DNA of 64,000 bases from assembly GCF_041821025.1 (NCBI RefSeq), contig NZ_JBGUAY010000008.1:92748-156747 (forward strand), given 5' to 3'. Position numbers and translations under genes: made by a program. Every line of letters starts with the position of its first letter. Positions within the stretch are counted from its first letter, which is position 1. The stretch is from Egicoccus sp. AB-alg6-2 (GTDB lineage Bacteria; Actinomycetota; Nitriliruptoria; Nitriliruptorales; Nitriliruptoraceae). Shown here piece after piece: positions 24,880 to 33,941 of the stretch. The notes below the pieces were generated by a model. The model was not told where the DNA came from, searched no databases, and saw nothing but the letters and a program-made list of their open reading frames with translations.

Positions 24880-25718
24880 GCGGGCACCTGCCCCAGCGAC
24901 TGGACCACGACGACGACGGGGACGTCGACGCGACCGTGGTGGAACGCCGGCCGGGTCGCATCCTGGTCACCAACGACGACGGCATCGGGTCCCCGGGTCT
25001 GCGCCTGCTGGCGGTCGCCCTCGCGGAGAGGTTCGGTGACGTGCTGGTGGCCGCACCCGCCAGCGACCTGAGCGGCACCGGGACCGGGATCGGACGCTAC
25101 GACCCCGATGCCGGGGTCGGCATCCGGCGCTCGGACGTCGACGGTGTCGAGGGCTATGCGCTCGACGGCCCGCCGGGCCTGGCGGTCATGGCCGCGTCGC
25201 TCGGCGCCTTCGGCCCGGCACCGCAACTGGTGGTGTCCGGGGTGAACGCGGGGATGAACACGGGCCACTCGGTGCTGCACTCCGGCACCGTCGGCGGTGC
25301 ACTGACGGCGGCGACCTTCGGTGGCAGCGGACTCGCGATCAGCCTCGACGTGGACCACGTCGACGAGCGTCCATGGCCGACCGCCGTCGAGGTCGCCGTC
25401 GCGGTGACGGACTGGATGCTCCGACAGCCACCGGCCACGGTCCTCAACGTCAACGTTCCCGGGCTGCCGTACGACCGACTTCGCGGGGCCAGGTGGGCGA
25501 AACTGGACCGGTTCGGGTACTTCCACCTGGCGTCCGCGGACCTGACCGGCGAGGCGTTGTCGCTGGAGGTGACCGATCGCAGTTCCGGCCTGGATCCCGA
25601 CACCGACACGGCCCTGTGCCTCGACGGGTTCGTCACCTTGACGACGCTGACGACCGTCGAGCCAGGCCCCGCTCCCGAGATCGCGCCCGAAGACATCGTC
25701 GCGTTGTCGGCGGACTGA
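24876..25718 (+). CDS. surE: SurE-family 5'/3'-nucleotidase
   Basis: A 280-residue SurE-fold phosphatase that removes phosphate from nucleoside monophosphates and sometimes from polyphosphate. The metal site is Asp34/Asp35 in VTNDDGIGSPGL, with the later motifs VSGVNAGMNTG and LHSGTVGGALTA; NVNVPGLP follows. A polar N-terminal extension of about 25 residues precedes the fold. The ATG at 24876 has a strong CGGAGG site and overlaps the PfkB stop by 4 nt. The serine/asparagine anion-holding residues are intact, so it should be active; the natural substrate in this operon is open. Confidence 0.92.
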   Translation: MSGHLPQRLDHDDDGDVDATVVERRPGRILVTNDDGIGSPGLRLLAVALAERFGDVLVAAPASDLSGTGTGIGRYDPDAGVGIRRSDVDGVEGYALDGPPGLAVMAASLGAFGPAPQLVVSGVNAGMNTGHSVLHSGTVGGALTAATFGGSGLAISLDVDHVDERPWPTAVEVAVAVTDWMLRQPPATVLNVNVPGLPYDRLRGARWAKLDRFGYFHLASADLTGEALSLEVTDRSSGLDPDTDTALCLDGFVTLTTLTTVEPGPAPEIAPEDIVALSAD

Positions 25719-25790
25719 CCCGGCGCCACCCGGGCACCACGCCGTCGGATCGCGGTGGCGCATGGGCGCCCGAAGCCACGGCCGGCGGCG

Positions 25791-25796
25791 TACCAT
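25791..25796 (+). promoter_or_regulatory. -10 element TACCAT for the PLDc_N gene
   Basis: TACCAT lies 26 nt before the start at 25823, leaving a leader of about 20 nt that carries GGAGGAGG. Confidence 0.4.
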
Positions 25797-25822
25797 CGTC
25801 GTCGGGCCCGGAGGAGGCGGAC

Positions 25823-26209
25823 ATGCTGTACGGAGCCGGAACGCTGCTGCTGTTCGCGTTCACGTTCTACTGCCTGCTCGACGTGGTGCTGAGCGACGAG
25901 CACGAGGTTCGCAACCTTCCCAAGCTCGCCTGGGTCCTGCTGGTCGTGCTGGTCTGGGGCCTCGGGGGACTCGTGTGGCTCCTGGCGGGACGGCCCGTCC
26001 GCGCCGGCGCGGCACCCGGAGGCGGACCCACCCGCCCGGTCCGCGGCGGGCCGCCACCGCACCGCACCCCGCCGGGCCCGCACCCGGCGGGCCGTGGGCG
26101 TCCGTATCCGCCGTCTCGACCAGCCGCCCCCCGCGGCCCCGACGACGATCCTGACTTCCTGCGCCGCCTCGACGACCGCCTGCGAGGCCGCGACGACCGC
26201 GACGGCTGA
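25823..26209 (+). CDS. PLDc_N (phospholipase D N-terminal) domain membrane protein
   Basis: A 128-residue protein made of a PLDc_N module: two transmembrane helices (about residues 4-20 and 37-55) with the family signature between them, SDEHEVRNLPKLAW, and a closing LVWLLAGRP. The rest is a Pro/Gly/Arg-rich cytosolic tail with no domain. The same two-helix module anchors cardiolipin synthases, but here no phospholipase domain follows, so this is one of the short stand-alone forms seen throughout actinobacteria. The start has GGAGGAGG at good spacing. Function unknown. Confidence 0.85.
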   Translation: MLYGAGTLLLFAFTFYCLLDVVLSDEHEVRNLPKLAWVLLVVLVWGLGGLVWLLAGRPVRAGAAPGGGPTRPVRGGPPPHRTPPGPHPAGRGRPYPPSRPAAPRGPDDDPDFLRRLDDRLRGRDDRDG

Positions 26210-26290
26210 AGCCCCAGTGGCGTCTCGCACGTCCGCCCGCCGCGCTCCGCCCGCCGCGCGTTGGCCCGGAGACCGGCACGGCCGCGGGTG

Positions 26291-26971
26291 TCAGTCCGTG
26301 GTGTGCGTCGCCAGCACGATGCCCCCGTCGAGGGGCAGCACGGCGACGCTGAAGTCCTCGCCGTCGAGCAGTTCCGCGACGAAGGTCTCGGCCTGGGCTC
26401 GCCCGCCGCCGCCGGTGACCAGCCCACGTGCGACGAGGACGCCGCCCTGGCGCAGCAGCCGCCTGACGTGGCCCAGTGCGTCCGCGGCCTCGGTGATGGG
26501 GGTCTGCCAGACGACCAGGTCGTAGCCGCCGTCGGTGAGTCGCGGCAGCACGGTCTCGGGCTCCCCGTGGATGGAGCGCACCCGGGAACCGGCGCCCGCT
26601 TCGCGGAAGGCGTCGACGGCGAGTCCGTGCGCGTGCCCGTCGGGCTCGATGGAGGTCAGGACGGCGCGGTCGGGCAGTGCCTCCAGCAGGGCAACACCGG
26701 AGACGCCACCGGCGGCGCCTACCTCGACGACGGTCCTGGCCCGAGCGGTCGTGACCAGCCAGCGCAGCAGTGCGGTGACGGTCGGATCGGGTACCACCGT
26801 GTCGGCTGGCAGACGCTCGCGGACCGCGCGCAGGGTGGCACTCTCGGGCACCAGCGCCTGCAGGCCCGGGCGCGACGGAGCGGACCCGGCCTCCTCGGCC
26901 TGACGGCGACCACCCGGGTCGGACGTCCCGAACAGGGCATCGACGCCCGGCAGACTGGCTCGACGGTTCAC
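26291..26971 (-). CDS. O-methyltransferase (class I SAM, family 3)
   Basis: A 226-residue SAM-dependent methyltransferase of the O-methyltransferase 3 (caffeoyl-CoA/catechol) type common in actinobacteria. SAM motif I is VVEVGAAGGVSGVALLEALP, motif post-I ends the second strand at TSIEPDGHA, and YDLVVWQTPI is the fourth strand. Start GTG at 26971 preceded by GAGGAGG, in frame with a much longer antisense reading frame that is not real. The second strand acidic residue is Glu. It is divergent from recQ. Substrate unknown. Confidence 0.85.
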   Translation of the reverse strand: MNRRASLPGVDALFGTSDPGGRRQAEEAGSAPSRPGLQALVPESATLRAVRERLPADTVVPDPTVTALLRWLVTTARARTVVEVGAAGGVSGVALLEALPDRAVLTSIEPDGHAHGLAVDAFREAGAGSRVRSIHGEPETVLPRLTDGGYDLVVWQTPITEAADALGHVRRLLRQGGVLVARGLVTGGGGRAQAETFVAELLDGEDFSVAVLPLDGGIVLATHTTD

Positions 26972-27015
26972 TCTCGCGCCTCCTCGCCACCTCGGTGCGG
27001 TGACTTGCACCGCCC

Positions 27016-27021
27016 ACGCTA
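27016..27021 (-). promoter_or_regulatory. -10 element TAGCGT for the O-methyltransferase gene
   Basis: Minus-strand TAGCGT would start transcription near 27008, giving a 37-nt leader with GAGGAGG before the GTG at 26971. Confidence 0.4.
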
Positions 27022-27148
27022 GCCCTGCGGCGGTCGGTTGTACGTCGTGGCCGATCGCCGTTCGCTGGGGGGAGGGCGCGACGCGGGCGCGGTCGGGCGG
27101 GCACCGTCTCCCCGCCGGCCGCCACCCGGGCGGGCGAGGAGGCCTCCC

Positions 27149-28804
27149 GTGGTGCACGACCGCCCAGCCGAGCAGGATCCGACCCGGACAGGGGTCATCA
27201 GGCTGAAGGCCCGCGACCTGCTCGACCACGACCAGCTGCGGCCGGGGCAGAAGGAAGCCGTCCAGGCCGTGCTCGGTGGTCGCGACACGCTGGTGGTGTT
27301 GCCGACCGGCTCGGGGAAGTCGGCGATCTACCAGCTCGCAGGGGAGTTGATCGACGGACCCACGTTGGTCGTCTCGCCGCTCATCGCGCTGCAGGCCGAC
27401 CAGGTCCACGGAATCGCCGCGCACGAGCGTCTCGGGGCCGCGGTGGCGCTGAATTCGACCCTGAGCAGCAGGGAGCGCCGCGAGCTGTTCGACCGGGTCG
27501 CCGACGGCGCGGTCGAGTTCGTGTTCCTCGCACCGGAGCAGCTGGCCAACCCCGAGACCGTGGCCCGACTGCGGGACGTCGGCATCCGGCTGTTCGTGGT
27601 CGACGAGGCCCACTGCGTCAGCGAATGGGGGCACGACTTCCGCCCCGACTACCTGCGGCTGGCGAGCGCGATCGCCGAACTCGACCACCCCACCGTGCTG
27701 GCCCTGACGGCCACGGCCGCCCCACCCGTCCGCCAGGAGATCGTCGAGCGTCTCGGCCTGCGAGACCCGCAGGTCGTCGTCCGTGGCTTCGACCGTCCCA
27801 ACATCCACCTCGAGGTCCGTCGGGTCCACGACGAGGACGTCCAGCGCCGCGCCGTGGTCGAGGAGATCCTGACGTCCACGCCGCCCGGGATCCTGTACGT
27901 CGCGACGCGGCGTGAGGCGGAACGTTACGCCGAGGATCTGCGGGTCGCCGGCCTCCGCGCCCACCACTACCACGGCGGCATGGACAAGGACGAGCGCGAC
28001 GCGAGCCACCGGGCCTTCCTCGACGACGACCTCGACGTGATGGTGGCGACCCCGGCCTTCGGGATGGGTATCGACAAGCCCAACGTGCGGTTCGTCCACC
28101 ATGCCCACATCCCTGAATCGCTCGACGGCTACTACCAGGAGGTCGGGCGCGCGGGTCGTGACGGCGAGCCGGCCCGCGCCGTCCTGTTCTTCCGCGAGGC
28201 GGATCTCGGCCTGCGGCGATTCTTCGTCGCGTCGGGTGGGGTCGATGGCGACACGCTCGAGACCCTCGCCGTCGGTGTGGCCGCCGCCGAGGGCTACGTC
28301 GACGGCGTGGACCTCCAGGAACGCCTCGGCCTGTCACGAACGGAACTGGTCGTCGGACTCACCCGGCTGGAGGAGGCCGGACTCCTCGTCCTCCACCACG
28401 ACGGCCGGGTCGAACACCTCGAGGACGCGCCACCGCCGCGCCAGGCCGTCGACGTCGCCCTCCGACGCGACCAGGTCCAACAGCGGTACGAGGAGTCGCG
28501 ACTCGAGATGATGCGCAACTACGCCGAGACGACGGGTTGTCGGGGACGCTTCCTGCTCAACTACTACGGCGAGCGTCTCGACGGCTCGTGCGGGCATTGC
28601 GACCGCTGCAGCGAGGGTGCCGCCGAGCCGGTCGACGACGACGCGCCGTTCCCGATCGAGTCGCGCGTGCGTCACGGCAAGTGGGGGAGCGGGACCGTCA
28701 CCCGTCACGAGGAGGACAAGGTCGTGGTGCTCTTCGACGCCGGCGGCTACCGCACCCTCAGCCTCGCCCACGTCGTCGAACACGGTCTGCTCACGGCGGA
28801 GTGA
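27149..28804 (+). CDS. RecQ-type ATP-dependent DNA helicase
   Basis: A 551-residue superfamily 2 helicase that unwinds branched DNA 3' to 5'. Walker A is PTGSGKS at 52-58, the DEAH box [19 protein letters not shown], then motif [12 protein letters not shown], motif [16 protein letters not shown] and motif [14 protein letters not shown]. The RecQ-Ct zinc site follows ([11 protein letters not shown] and CGHCDRC). There is no HRDC domain; instead the last 45 residues form a DUF3553-like [14 protein letters not shown] module. Two adjacent GTG codons (27149/27152) follow GAGGAGG; the longer upstream frame has no support. Many actinobacterial RecQ-like helicases share this ending. Confidence 0.93.
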   Translation: MVHDRPAEQDPTRTGVIRLKARDLLDHDQLRPGQKEAVQAVLGGRDTLVVLPTGSGKSAIYQLAGELIDGPTLVVSPLIALQADQVHGIAAHERLGAAVALNSTLSSRERRELFDRVADGAVEFVFLAPEQLANPETVARLRDVGIRLFVVDEAHCVSEWGHDFRPDYLRLASAIAELDHPTVLALTATAAPPVRQEIVERLGLRDPQVVVRGFDRPNIHLEVRRVHDEDVQRRAVVEEILTSTPPGILYVATRREAERYAEDLRVAGLRAHHYHGGMDKDERDASHRAFLDDDLDVMVATPAFGMGIDKPNVRFVHHAHIPESLDGYYQEVGRAGRDGEPARAVLFFREADLGLRRFFVASGGVDGDTLETLAVGVAAAEGYVDGVDLQERLGLSRTELVVGLTRLEEAGLLVLHHDGRVEHLEDAPPPRQAVDVALRRDQVQQRYEESRLEMMRNYAETTGCRGRFLLNYYGERLDGSCGHCDRCSEGAAEPVDDDAPFPIESRVRHGKWGSGTVTRHEEDKVVVLFDAGGYRTLSLAHVVEHGLLTAE

Positions 28805-28805
28805 C

Positions 28806-28834
28806 GGCCGCCGCCGCGGGGGCCCGGGGCGGCC
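28806..28834 (+). terminator. possible terminator after recQ
   Basis: GGCCGCC (28806-28812) can pair with GGCGGCC (28828-28834) directly after the recQ stop. The loop is long and GC-rich, and no U-run follows, so this is a low-confidence call. Confidence 0.25.
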
Positions 28835-28867
28835 ATTGGGCGGTAGGGGCACCGTCTGCGCCATCCC

Positions 28868-28873
28868 TAGGCT
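28868..28873 (+). promoter_or_regulatory. -10 element TAGGCT for the ABC exporter operon
   Basis: TAGGCT lies 48 nt before the start at 28922; the leader would carry GGAGGG just ahead of the ATG. Confidence 0.4.
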
Positions 28874-28921
28874 CCAGACCGGCTGGAGCAGGAACCCGGC
28901 CACGACGGGACGGAGGGTCAC

Positions 28922-29770
28922 ATGGGCACCGATGCGATGTCGCAGACGCAGGGACTGTCGGCCGACCGCTCGGCCGTCGTCGTCGCCGAGGACGTCTGGC
29001 GGACCTTCCCCGGGGACCGCGGGGTCCAAGGGCTGTCGATGATCGTTCCCGAGGGGACGATCTTCGGGCTGATCGGCCCCAGCGGCTCGGGCAAGTCCAC
29101 CTTCGTCAAGTTGCTGCTCGGCATGGACGACCCCGACAAGGGTGACGTCAGGGTGCTCGGCGCCGACCCGCAGCGCTTCGACTCGGCGGCACGTCGCAGA
29201 ATCGGCTACCTGCCGCAGACGACGGCGTTCTATCCCGAGCTGTCGATGCGTCACAACCTGCACCTGATGGCCTCGCTGTACGGGCTTCCACCGCGGTCGC
29301 GCCTCCTCCCGGGCAAGAAGTCGCGGGCGGCGCGCCAGCGCATCACCGAGACGCTCGAGTTCCTCGACCTCGAGGACCGCCAGAAGGTGCGCCTCTCCCG
29401 TGCGTCGGGCGGTGAACAGCGTCGGCTCGGGCTGGCGGCCGCGCTCGTGCACCGCCCCGAGCTGTTGGTCCTCGACGAACCGACCGCCGGCGTCGACCCC
29501 CTGCTGCGCCGCAGGATCTGGGACCGTCTCGAGAAGTTGCGCGACCGCGGAACGACGATCTTCGTCACCACCCAGTACGTCGAGGAAGCCGCCGACTGCG
29601 ACCTCGTGGCGTTCCTCGTCGACGGGCGGGTGGTCGTGGTCAACAGTCCCGAGGGGCTGCGTGACGCCGCCTACGGCGACGATCCACCCGACGACGTCAC
29701 GTTCGACGACGTGTTCGTGACGCTGCTCGAGCGCTACCGCGCCGGAATCGAAGGCGACAACCATGCGTAG
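28922..29770 (+). CDS. ABC transporter ATP-binding protein (ABC-2 type export)
   Basis: A 282-residue ABC ATPase. Walker A is GPSGSGKST at about residue 52, the signature motif is the variant RASGGEQRRLGLA, Walker B LLVLDEPTAGVDP, and the switch histidine is replaced in VTTQYVEEA (Gln-Tyr), as in other ABC-2 exporters. Start ATG with GGAGGGTCAC upstream. It overlaps the permease gene by 8 nt, so the two form an export system. The closest annotated relatives are multidrug and polysaccharide exporters; cargo unknown. Confidence 0.92.
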   Translation: MGTDAMSQTQGLSADRSAVVVAEDVWRTFPGDRGVQGLSMIVPEGTIFGLIGPSGSGKSTFVKLLLGMDDPDKGDVRVLGADPQRFDSAARRRIGYLPQTTAFYPELSMRHNLHLMASLYGLPPRSRLLPGKKSRAARQRITETLEFLDLEDRQKVRLSRASGGEQRRLGLAAALVHRPELLVLDEPTAGVDPLLRRRIWDRLEKLRDRGTTIFVTTQYVEEAADCDLVAFLVDGRVVVVNSPEGLRDAAYGDDPPDDVTFDDVFVTLLERYRAGIEGDNHA

Positions 29771-31238
29771 CCCCGTCCGGGTCGCCGCGTTCGCGCGCGG
29801 CGAGACCGTTGCCACGATGCGTCAGCCGAAGCTGCTCCTGCTGCTCATCGTGGGGCCGTTCCTGGTGCTGTTCCTGTTCGGGATCGGCTACGACGCCCAG
29901 CTGCCGCCGCTCGGGACGCTCGTCGTCGGCGCCGAGGACGAGCTGACGACACAGGTCGACGAGTTCATCCGGACCGAGCAACCGGCCAGCCTGGACTACC
30001 AGGGCACCAGCCCCGACCGTGAACAGGCGCTGGCCGACCTGCAGGACGGTGAGGTCGACCTCGTGATCGTGCTGCCCGAGGACGCCGTGTCGGCGCTCGA
30101 AGCCGACGAGCGCGCGGTGATCGAGATCCACCACCGCAGCCTCGACCCGGTCTCGTACGAGCAGATCGCGGTCGCGTCGGACATCGCGGTGTCGCAGATC
30201 AACGACCAGGTGCTCGAAGAGGTGCTGGTCGTCATCCAGGGTCGGACCGCCGACGTCGACGAGGAGATCCGGCTCGCCCGGGAGCAACTCGACGAGCTCC
30301 GTGCGAACGTCGACGACGGCGACATCGAGGCCGCGCAACGGACGGCCCGCGATCTGGCCCCCCAGATCGGGCAGCTCGCCGACCTCCTCGAGTCCGGCGG
30401 TGGGGTGCTCAACCTCGTCACCATGCTGGGTGGTCCCGAGGACCTGCCCACCACGATGCGCTCGGCGGCGAGCCAGCTCGAGCAGTTGGCCGAGATCGAC
30501 GGCGTCGGCCAGCTCGACCAGGCCAGCTCCATGCTGGCCGAACTCGACGAGGCGGTGGCCCAGGTGCAGAGCATCGATCCCGCGGTCGCGGTCCGTCCCT
30601 TCGCCGTGGAGATCCAGTCCGAGGCGCCGGTCAGCATCACCCTCGACCGGTACTTCGCACCGGGCGTGCTCTCGCTGATGCTGCAGCACCTCGGGCTCAC
30701 GTTCGCCGCGCTGGCACTCGTACGCGAGCGCCGGGCCGGCACCCTCGAGGTCCTGCGGGTGTCCCCGGCCACGATGGGGGAGCGTCTGGCCGGCAAGTCC
30801 CTCGCCTTCCTGCTGCTGGGCGCCGTGGCCGCCGCGGGACTGACGGCGTTGATCGTCGCGGTCTTCGGTGTGCCGCTGCCCGTGCACTGGTTCACGTTCG
30901 TCGGACTGCTGGCGATGACCCTGATCGCCTCGATCGGCATCGGTTACCTGATCGCCGCCCTCTCGTCCAGCGATTCGCAGGCCGTGCAGCTGTCGATGCT
31001 GGTGCTGCTGGCCACGATCTTCTTCTCCGGCCTGTTCATGCCGCTGGACCGGATCATGTTCCCGATGCGCTGGCTGTCCTACGCGTTGCCGGCGACGCAC
31101 GGCTTCCTCGGACTGCAGGACCTGATGCTGCTCCAGCGGCCGACGCATCCGAGCCTGTTCATCGCGCTCGGGATCATCACGCTCATCACCTTCGTGGCGG
31201 CGCGACTGCTGCTGCCGCGGCGGACCGAGGCGATCTGA
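29763..31238 (+). CDS. ABC-2 type permease
   Basis: A 491-residue membrane subunit. One helix lies near the N-terminus (residues 23-43), then a large extracellular region of about 270 residues, partly coiled coil (Glu/Ala/Asp rich), then five helices (about 300-480) with the ABC-2 pattern, including the conserved RERRAGTLEVLRVSP and the FFSGLFMPLDRIMFP segment. This YhgE/DUF-like layout is typical of ABC2_membrane_3 permeases. It is coupled to the ATPase by an 8-nt overlap. Confidence 0.9.
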   Translation: MRSPVRVAAFARGETVATMRQPKLLLLLIVGPFLVLFLFGIGYDAQLPPLGTLVVGAEDELTTQVDEFIRTEQPASLDYQGTSPDREQALADLQDGEVDLVIVLPEDAVSALEADERAVIEIHHRSLDPVSYEQIAVASDIAVSQINDQVLEEVLVVIQGRTADVDEEIRLAREQLDELRANVDDGDIEAAQRTARDLAPQIGQLADLLESGGGVLNLVTMLGGPEDLPTTMRSAASQLEQLAEIDGVGQLDQASSMLAELDEAVAQVQSIDPAVAVRPFAVEIQSEAPVSITLDRYFAPGVLSLMLQHLGLTFAALALVRERRAGTLEVLRVSPATMGERLAGKSLAFLLLGAVAAAGLTALIVAVFGVPLPVHWFTFVGLLAMTLIASIGIGYLIAALSSSDSQAVQLSMLVLLATIFFSGLFMPLDRIMFPMRWLSYALPATHGFLGLQDLMLLQRPTHPSLFIALGIITLITFVAARLLLPRRTEAI

Positions 31239-31249
31239 GCCGGCGCCGC

Positions 31250-32764
31250 TCAGCCGGTCCGCAACGTGCGGGGCAGGCCGAGCACCGCCGCGAGCGGTAG
31301 GACCGAGCGTGGCGCCCACGGCAGGCGCCACAGTCCACCGTGCGCGGCAGCGTCGGCGAACAGCCCCAGCGGATGCCCCAGCGTGACCTCGGGACGCCCG
31401 GGTGCCAGGGGGTCACGCAGGTCTCGCACGAGCATTGCCGCCATCAGCGCGGTGCTCGTCTCCGGCGCGAACACCTCGACGCCGAAGTGGTGCGCGCCGG
31501 CGTAGGCGGCGGCCAGCAGGCGGTTGCTGGTGACCGAGCGCGTGCTGGTGGCGGGAGCCACGTTGGCGGACACCGCGATGCCGTCGGCGCGGGCCACACG
31601 GAAGCGCCACCGGGCCAGCCGCTTGGCCAGCGCGTAGTTGGGCCCCTGCTGTGGCACCTGGCCGTCGGCCAGGCCGAACTCCTCGCCGTCGGGGGTCCGC
31701 ACGAGATCCTCGTACTGGGGCCGGAAGCCGCGACCGCGCGACACCCGGTTGGCGGTGCGGCTGGCCAGCCCACCGCTGGTGAGGCGTCCCACGGCCGCCT
31801 CGACCGCCGGGACGGGCGCGGCATAGACGTCGGTCGGTGTGAGCAGCCCGGCGAGCGTGGTGTCGGGATGGCGCCGGGTCAGCTCCGTCGCGAGGACGTC
31901 GGCCGCCAGCGACACCCGCACGTTGTCGGCGCCGTCGGCGTAGACATAGGTCCCGACCACGTCGAGGTGCTCCTGGCCTGACAGCCAGGCTGCCAGCTCC
32001 GGGACCTCCGTCGCGAGGTCGGCGCCGGCCACGACCGCCAGTGCAGCGTGGTCGTCGGGATCGACCCGGTGCCGCACGGGCAGCTGCGCCTCGCCGGTGC
32101 CTTCACGGACCGCACCGAGGATCCGTTCCCACAGGCGTGGCCGTGGCAGGTCGACGGGCACCACGGTGGCGCCCCAGCGCAGCAGGTGACCGAGCGGCCC
32201 CATCTCCGATGCGGCGCCGAGCACCACGACACGCAGGTCGGACAGGTCGAGCCAGTCCGGATTGGCGGCCACGAGCTCCACGGACGCGGCCGCCGACGGC
32301 TCGATCGTCCCGGCGGTCACCCACGCGCGCAGCTGGTGGCGGAGGTCGTCGCCACGCAACAGCCGCCCGGCGTAGGGGATCTCCAGTTCCCGCGCTGGCT
32401 GGCCCCGGCCGCGCACGGTCGTGGTCTGCAGTTCCAGTTCGGCCGGCATGGTGAGCGCGTCCGCGAGGGACCGTTCGGTGTCGCCACGGTGGAAGGTGAA
32501 CGAGGCGTGCACCGCGTCGAGCCCGGCCCGGGGGGCGGCCTCGGGATCATCGCCCGGTCGTTGAAGTTCCGCCCGGGTCAGCTCGCACAGCAGGTCGGCG
32601 TAGCGCTCGTGCCACGCGTCGGCGTCCCGGATCCGCCCGGCGAGGTCGCGGTCGACCGCACTCGCCGCTGCGGCGAACACGCGGCGTCCGGTCTCGCTCG
32701 TACGGCGACCGCCGCTGGTGGCAGGAAACTGCACACCCTGGGGCGTGGGGGTCGCATCGGTCAT
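31250..32764 (-). CDS. hypothetical protein with a Rossmann-like segment
   Basis: A 504-residue protein I do not recognise. Its middle carries a nucleotide-binding-like stretch, LRVVVLGAASEMGPLGHLLRWG, followed by an acidic-ended strand VVPVDLPR, which resembles a GxxxxxG Rossmann turn (quoted in two parts under 20 residues: LRVVVLGAASEMG, PLGHLLRWG). No transmembrane helix or signal peptide. It has clear codon bias, a GAGGAC ribosome site and its own TAGCGT promoter at 32811, so it is a real gene. Proteins of this kind are annotated only as hypothetical in other actinobacteria as far as I recall. It is divergent from the glutathionyl-reductase-like gene. Confidence 0.7.
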   Translation of the reverse strand: MTDATPTPQGVQFPATSGGRRTSETGRRVFAAAASAVDRDLAGRIRDADAWHERYADLLCELTRAELQRPGDDPEAAPRAGLDAVHASFTFHRGDTERSLADALTMPAELELQTTTVRGRGQPARELEIPYAGRLLRGDDLRHQLRAWVTAGTIEPSAAASVELVAANPDWLDLSDLRVVVLGAASEMGPLGHLLRWGATVVPVDLPRPRLWERILGAVREGTGEAQLPVRHRVDPDDHAALAVVAGADLATEVPELAAWLSGQEHLDVVGTYVYADGADNVRVSLAADVLATELTRRHPDTTLAGLLTPTDVYAAPVPAVEAAVGRLTSGGLASRTANRVSRGRGFRPQYEDLVRTPDGEEFGLADGQVPQQGPNYALAKRLARWRFRVARADGIAVSANVAPATSTRSVTSNRLLAAAYAGAHHFGVEVFAPETSTALMAAMLVRDLRDPLAPGRPEVTLGHPLGLFADAAAHGGLWRLPWAPRSVLPLAAVLGLPRTLRTG

Positions 32765-32810
32765 GGGACGGTCCTCGATGGCGCGGGAGCGGGGTGACGA
32801 TCGGCCGGAG

Positions 32811-32816
32811 ACGCTA
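32811..32816 (-). promoter_or_regulatory. -10 element TAGCGT for the 504-residue hypothetical
   Basis: Minus-strand TAGCGT gives a leader of about 40 nt with GAGGAC before the ATG at 32764. It sits only 24 nt from the opposing TAGCGT at 32841, so the two genes share a compact divergent promoter region. Confidence 0.45.
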
Positions 32817-32840
32817 GGCGCGATCCGCGCCGTGCGGCAG

Positions 32841-32846
32841 TAGCGT
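32841..32846 (+). promoter_or_regulatory. leaderless -10 element TAGCGT
   Basis: TAGCGT plus 7 nt places the transcript start at the ATG at 32854. No ribosome site is visible, which fits a leaderless message. Confidence 0.55.
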
Positions 32847-32853
32847 CGTGCAC

Positions 32854-33891
32854 ATGAGCGATCACACCACCAAACAGGGCACGTACGTCGAAGAGCGCTT
32901 CGAGCGCGACACCCGCTACCTGTCGGCGCGCATCACCGCCGACGGCCGCGAGGGATGGCCGGTCGAGGACGGCCGGTACCGGCTGGTGGTCAGCCGGGCC
33001 TGTCCCTGGGCGAACCGGGCGATCATCGTCCGCCGTCTGCTGGGACTCGAGGACGCGTTGTCGATGGGGGTCGCCGGTCCGACCCACGACGCCGACAGCT
33101 GGACCTTCGACCTCGACCCGGGCGGTGTCGACCCGGTGCTCGGCATCCCGCGATTGAAGGATGCCTTCGAGGCGGCCGTCCCCGGCTACGAGCGCGGTAT
33201 CACGGTTCCGGCGATGGTCGACATCCCCTCGGGCGCGGTGGTGACCAACGACTTCGGCCGCATCACGCTCGACCTGTCCACCGAGTGGCGCGCCTTCCAC
33301 CGTCCCGGCGCCCCCGTGCTGTACCCCGAACACCTGCGTGACGAGATCGACGAAGTGGCCGATCTGGTCTACCACGACGTCAACAACGGGGTGTACCGGG
33401 CCGGCTTCGCCGGCACGCAGGCATCGTACGAGGAGGCCTACGAGCAGCTGTTCGCGCGTCTCGACTGGCTGACCGAGCGTCTCGCCACGCAGCGCTACCT
33501 GGTGGGCGACACGATCACCGAGGCCGACGTGCGCCTGTTCACCACCCTGGTGCGGTTCGACGCGGTCTACCACGGGCACTTCAAGTGCAACCGCGCCAAG
33601 TTGAGCGAGATGCCGGTCCTGTGGGACTACGCCCGTGACCTGTTCCAGACCCCCGGCTTCGGCGACACGATCGACTTCGACCACATCAAGCGGCACTACT
33701 ACGAGGTGCACCTCGACATCAATCCGACCGGCATCGTGCCGTCGGGACCCGACCCGACCAACTGGGCGGACCCGCACGACCGGGCCGCGCTCGGCGGGTC
33801 GCCGTTCGGTGACGGCACGCCTCCGGCGCCGCCTCCCGTCGACGAGCAGGTTCCGCTGGCGCACAACCCTGCGCTCGCCCTGCTGGGCTGA
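32854..33891 (+). CDS. glutathionyl-hydroquinone reductase / ECM4-like glutathione transferase
   Basis: A 345-residue omega-class-like GST of the ECM4/YqjG group, which reduce glutathionyl- or mycothiol-conjugated hydroquinones. The catalytic Cys50 is in SRACPWANR, followed by the family strands VPAMVD and TNDFGRITLDL, and the C-terminal all-helical GST domain with TEADVRLFTTLVRFD. Actinobacteria use mycothiol rather than glutathione, so the physiological thiol is uncertain. The ATG at 32854 is preferred over a GTG two codons upstream because it is exactly 7 nt after a -10 element. Confidence 0.92.
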   Translation: MSDHTTKQGTYVEERFERDTRYLSARITADGREGWPVEDGRYRLVVSRACPWANRAIIVRRLLGLEDALSMGVAGPTHDADSWTFDLDPGGVDPVLGIPRLKDAFEAAVPGYERGITVPAMVDIPSGAVVTNDFGRITLDLSTEWRAFHRPGAPVLYPEHLRDEIDEVADLVYHDVNNGVYRAGFAGTQASYEEAYEQLFARLDWLTERLATQRYLVGDTITEADVRLFTTLVRFDAVYHGHFKCNRAKLSEMPVLWDYARDLFQTPGFGDTIDFDHIKRHYYEVHLDINPTGIVPSGPDPTNWADPHDRAALGGSPFGDGTPPAPPPVDEQVPLAHNPALALLG

Positions 33892-33941
33892 GCTCGGAGC
33901 CGTTGGCAGCACCGGGGTGGCGGGACCGATGCGGTGGGCGC

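Noticed and set aside
29697..31331. long minus-strand open frame opposite the ABC permease
   Set aside because: Antisense shadow produced by GC-rich third positions; the plus-strand permease has helices, motifs and operon context.
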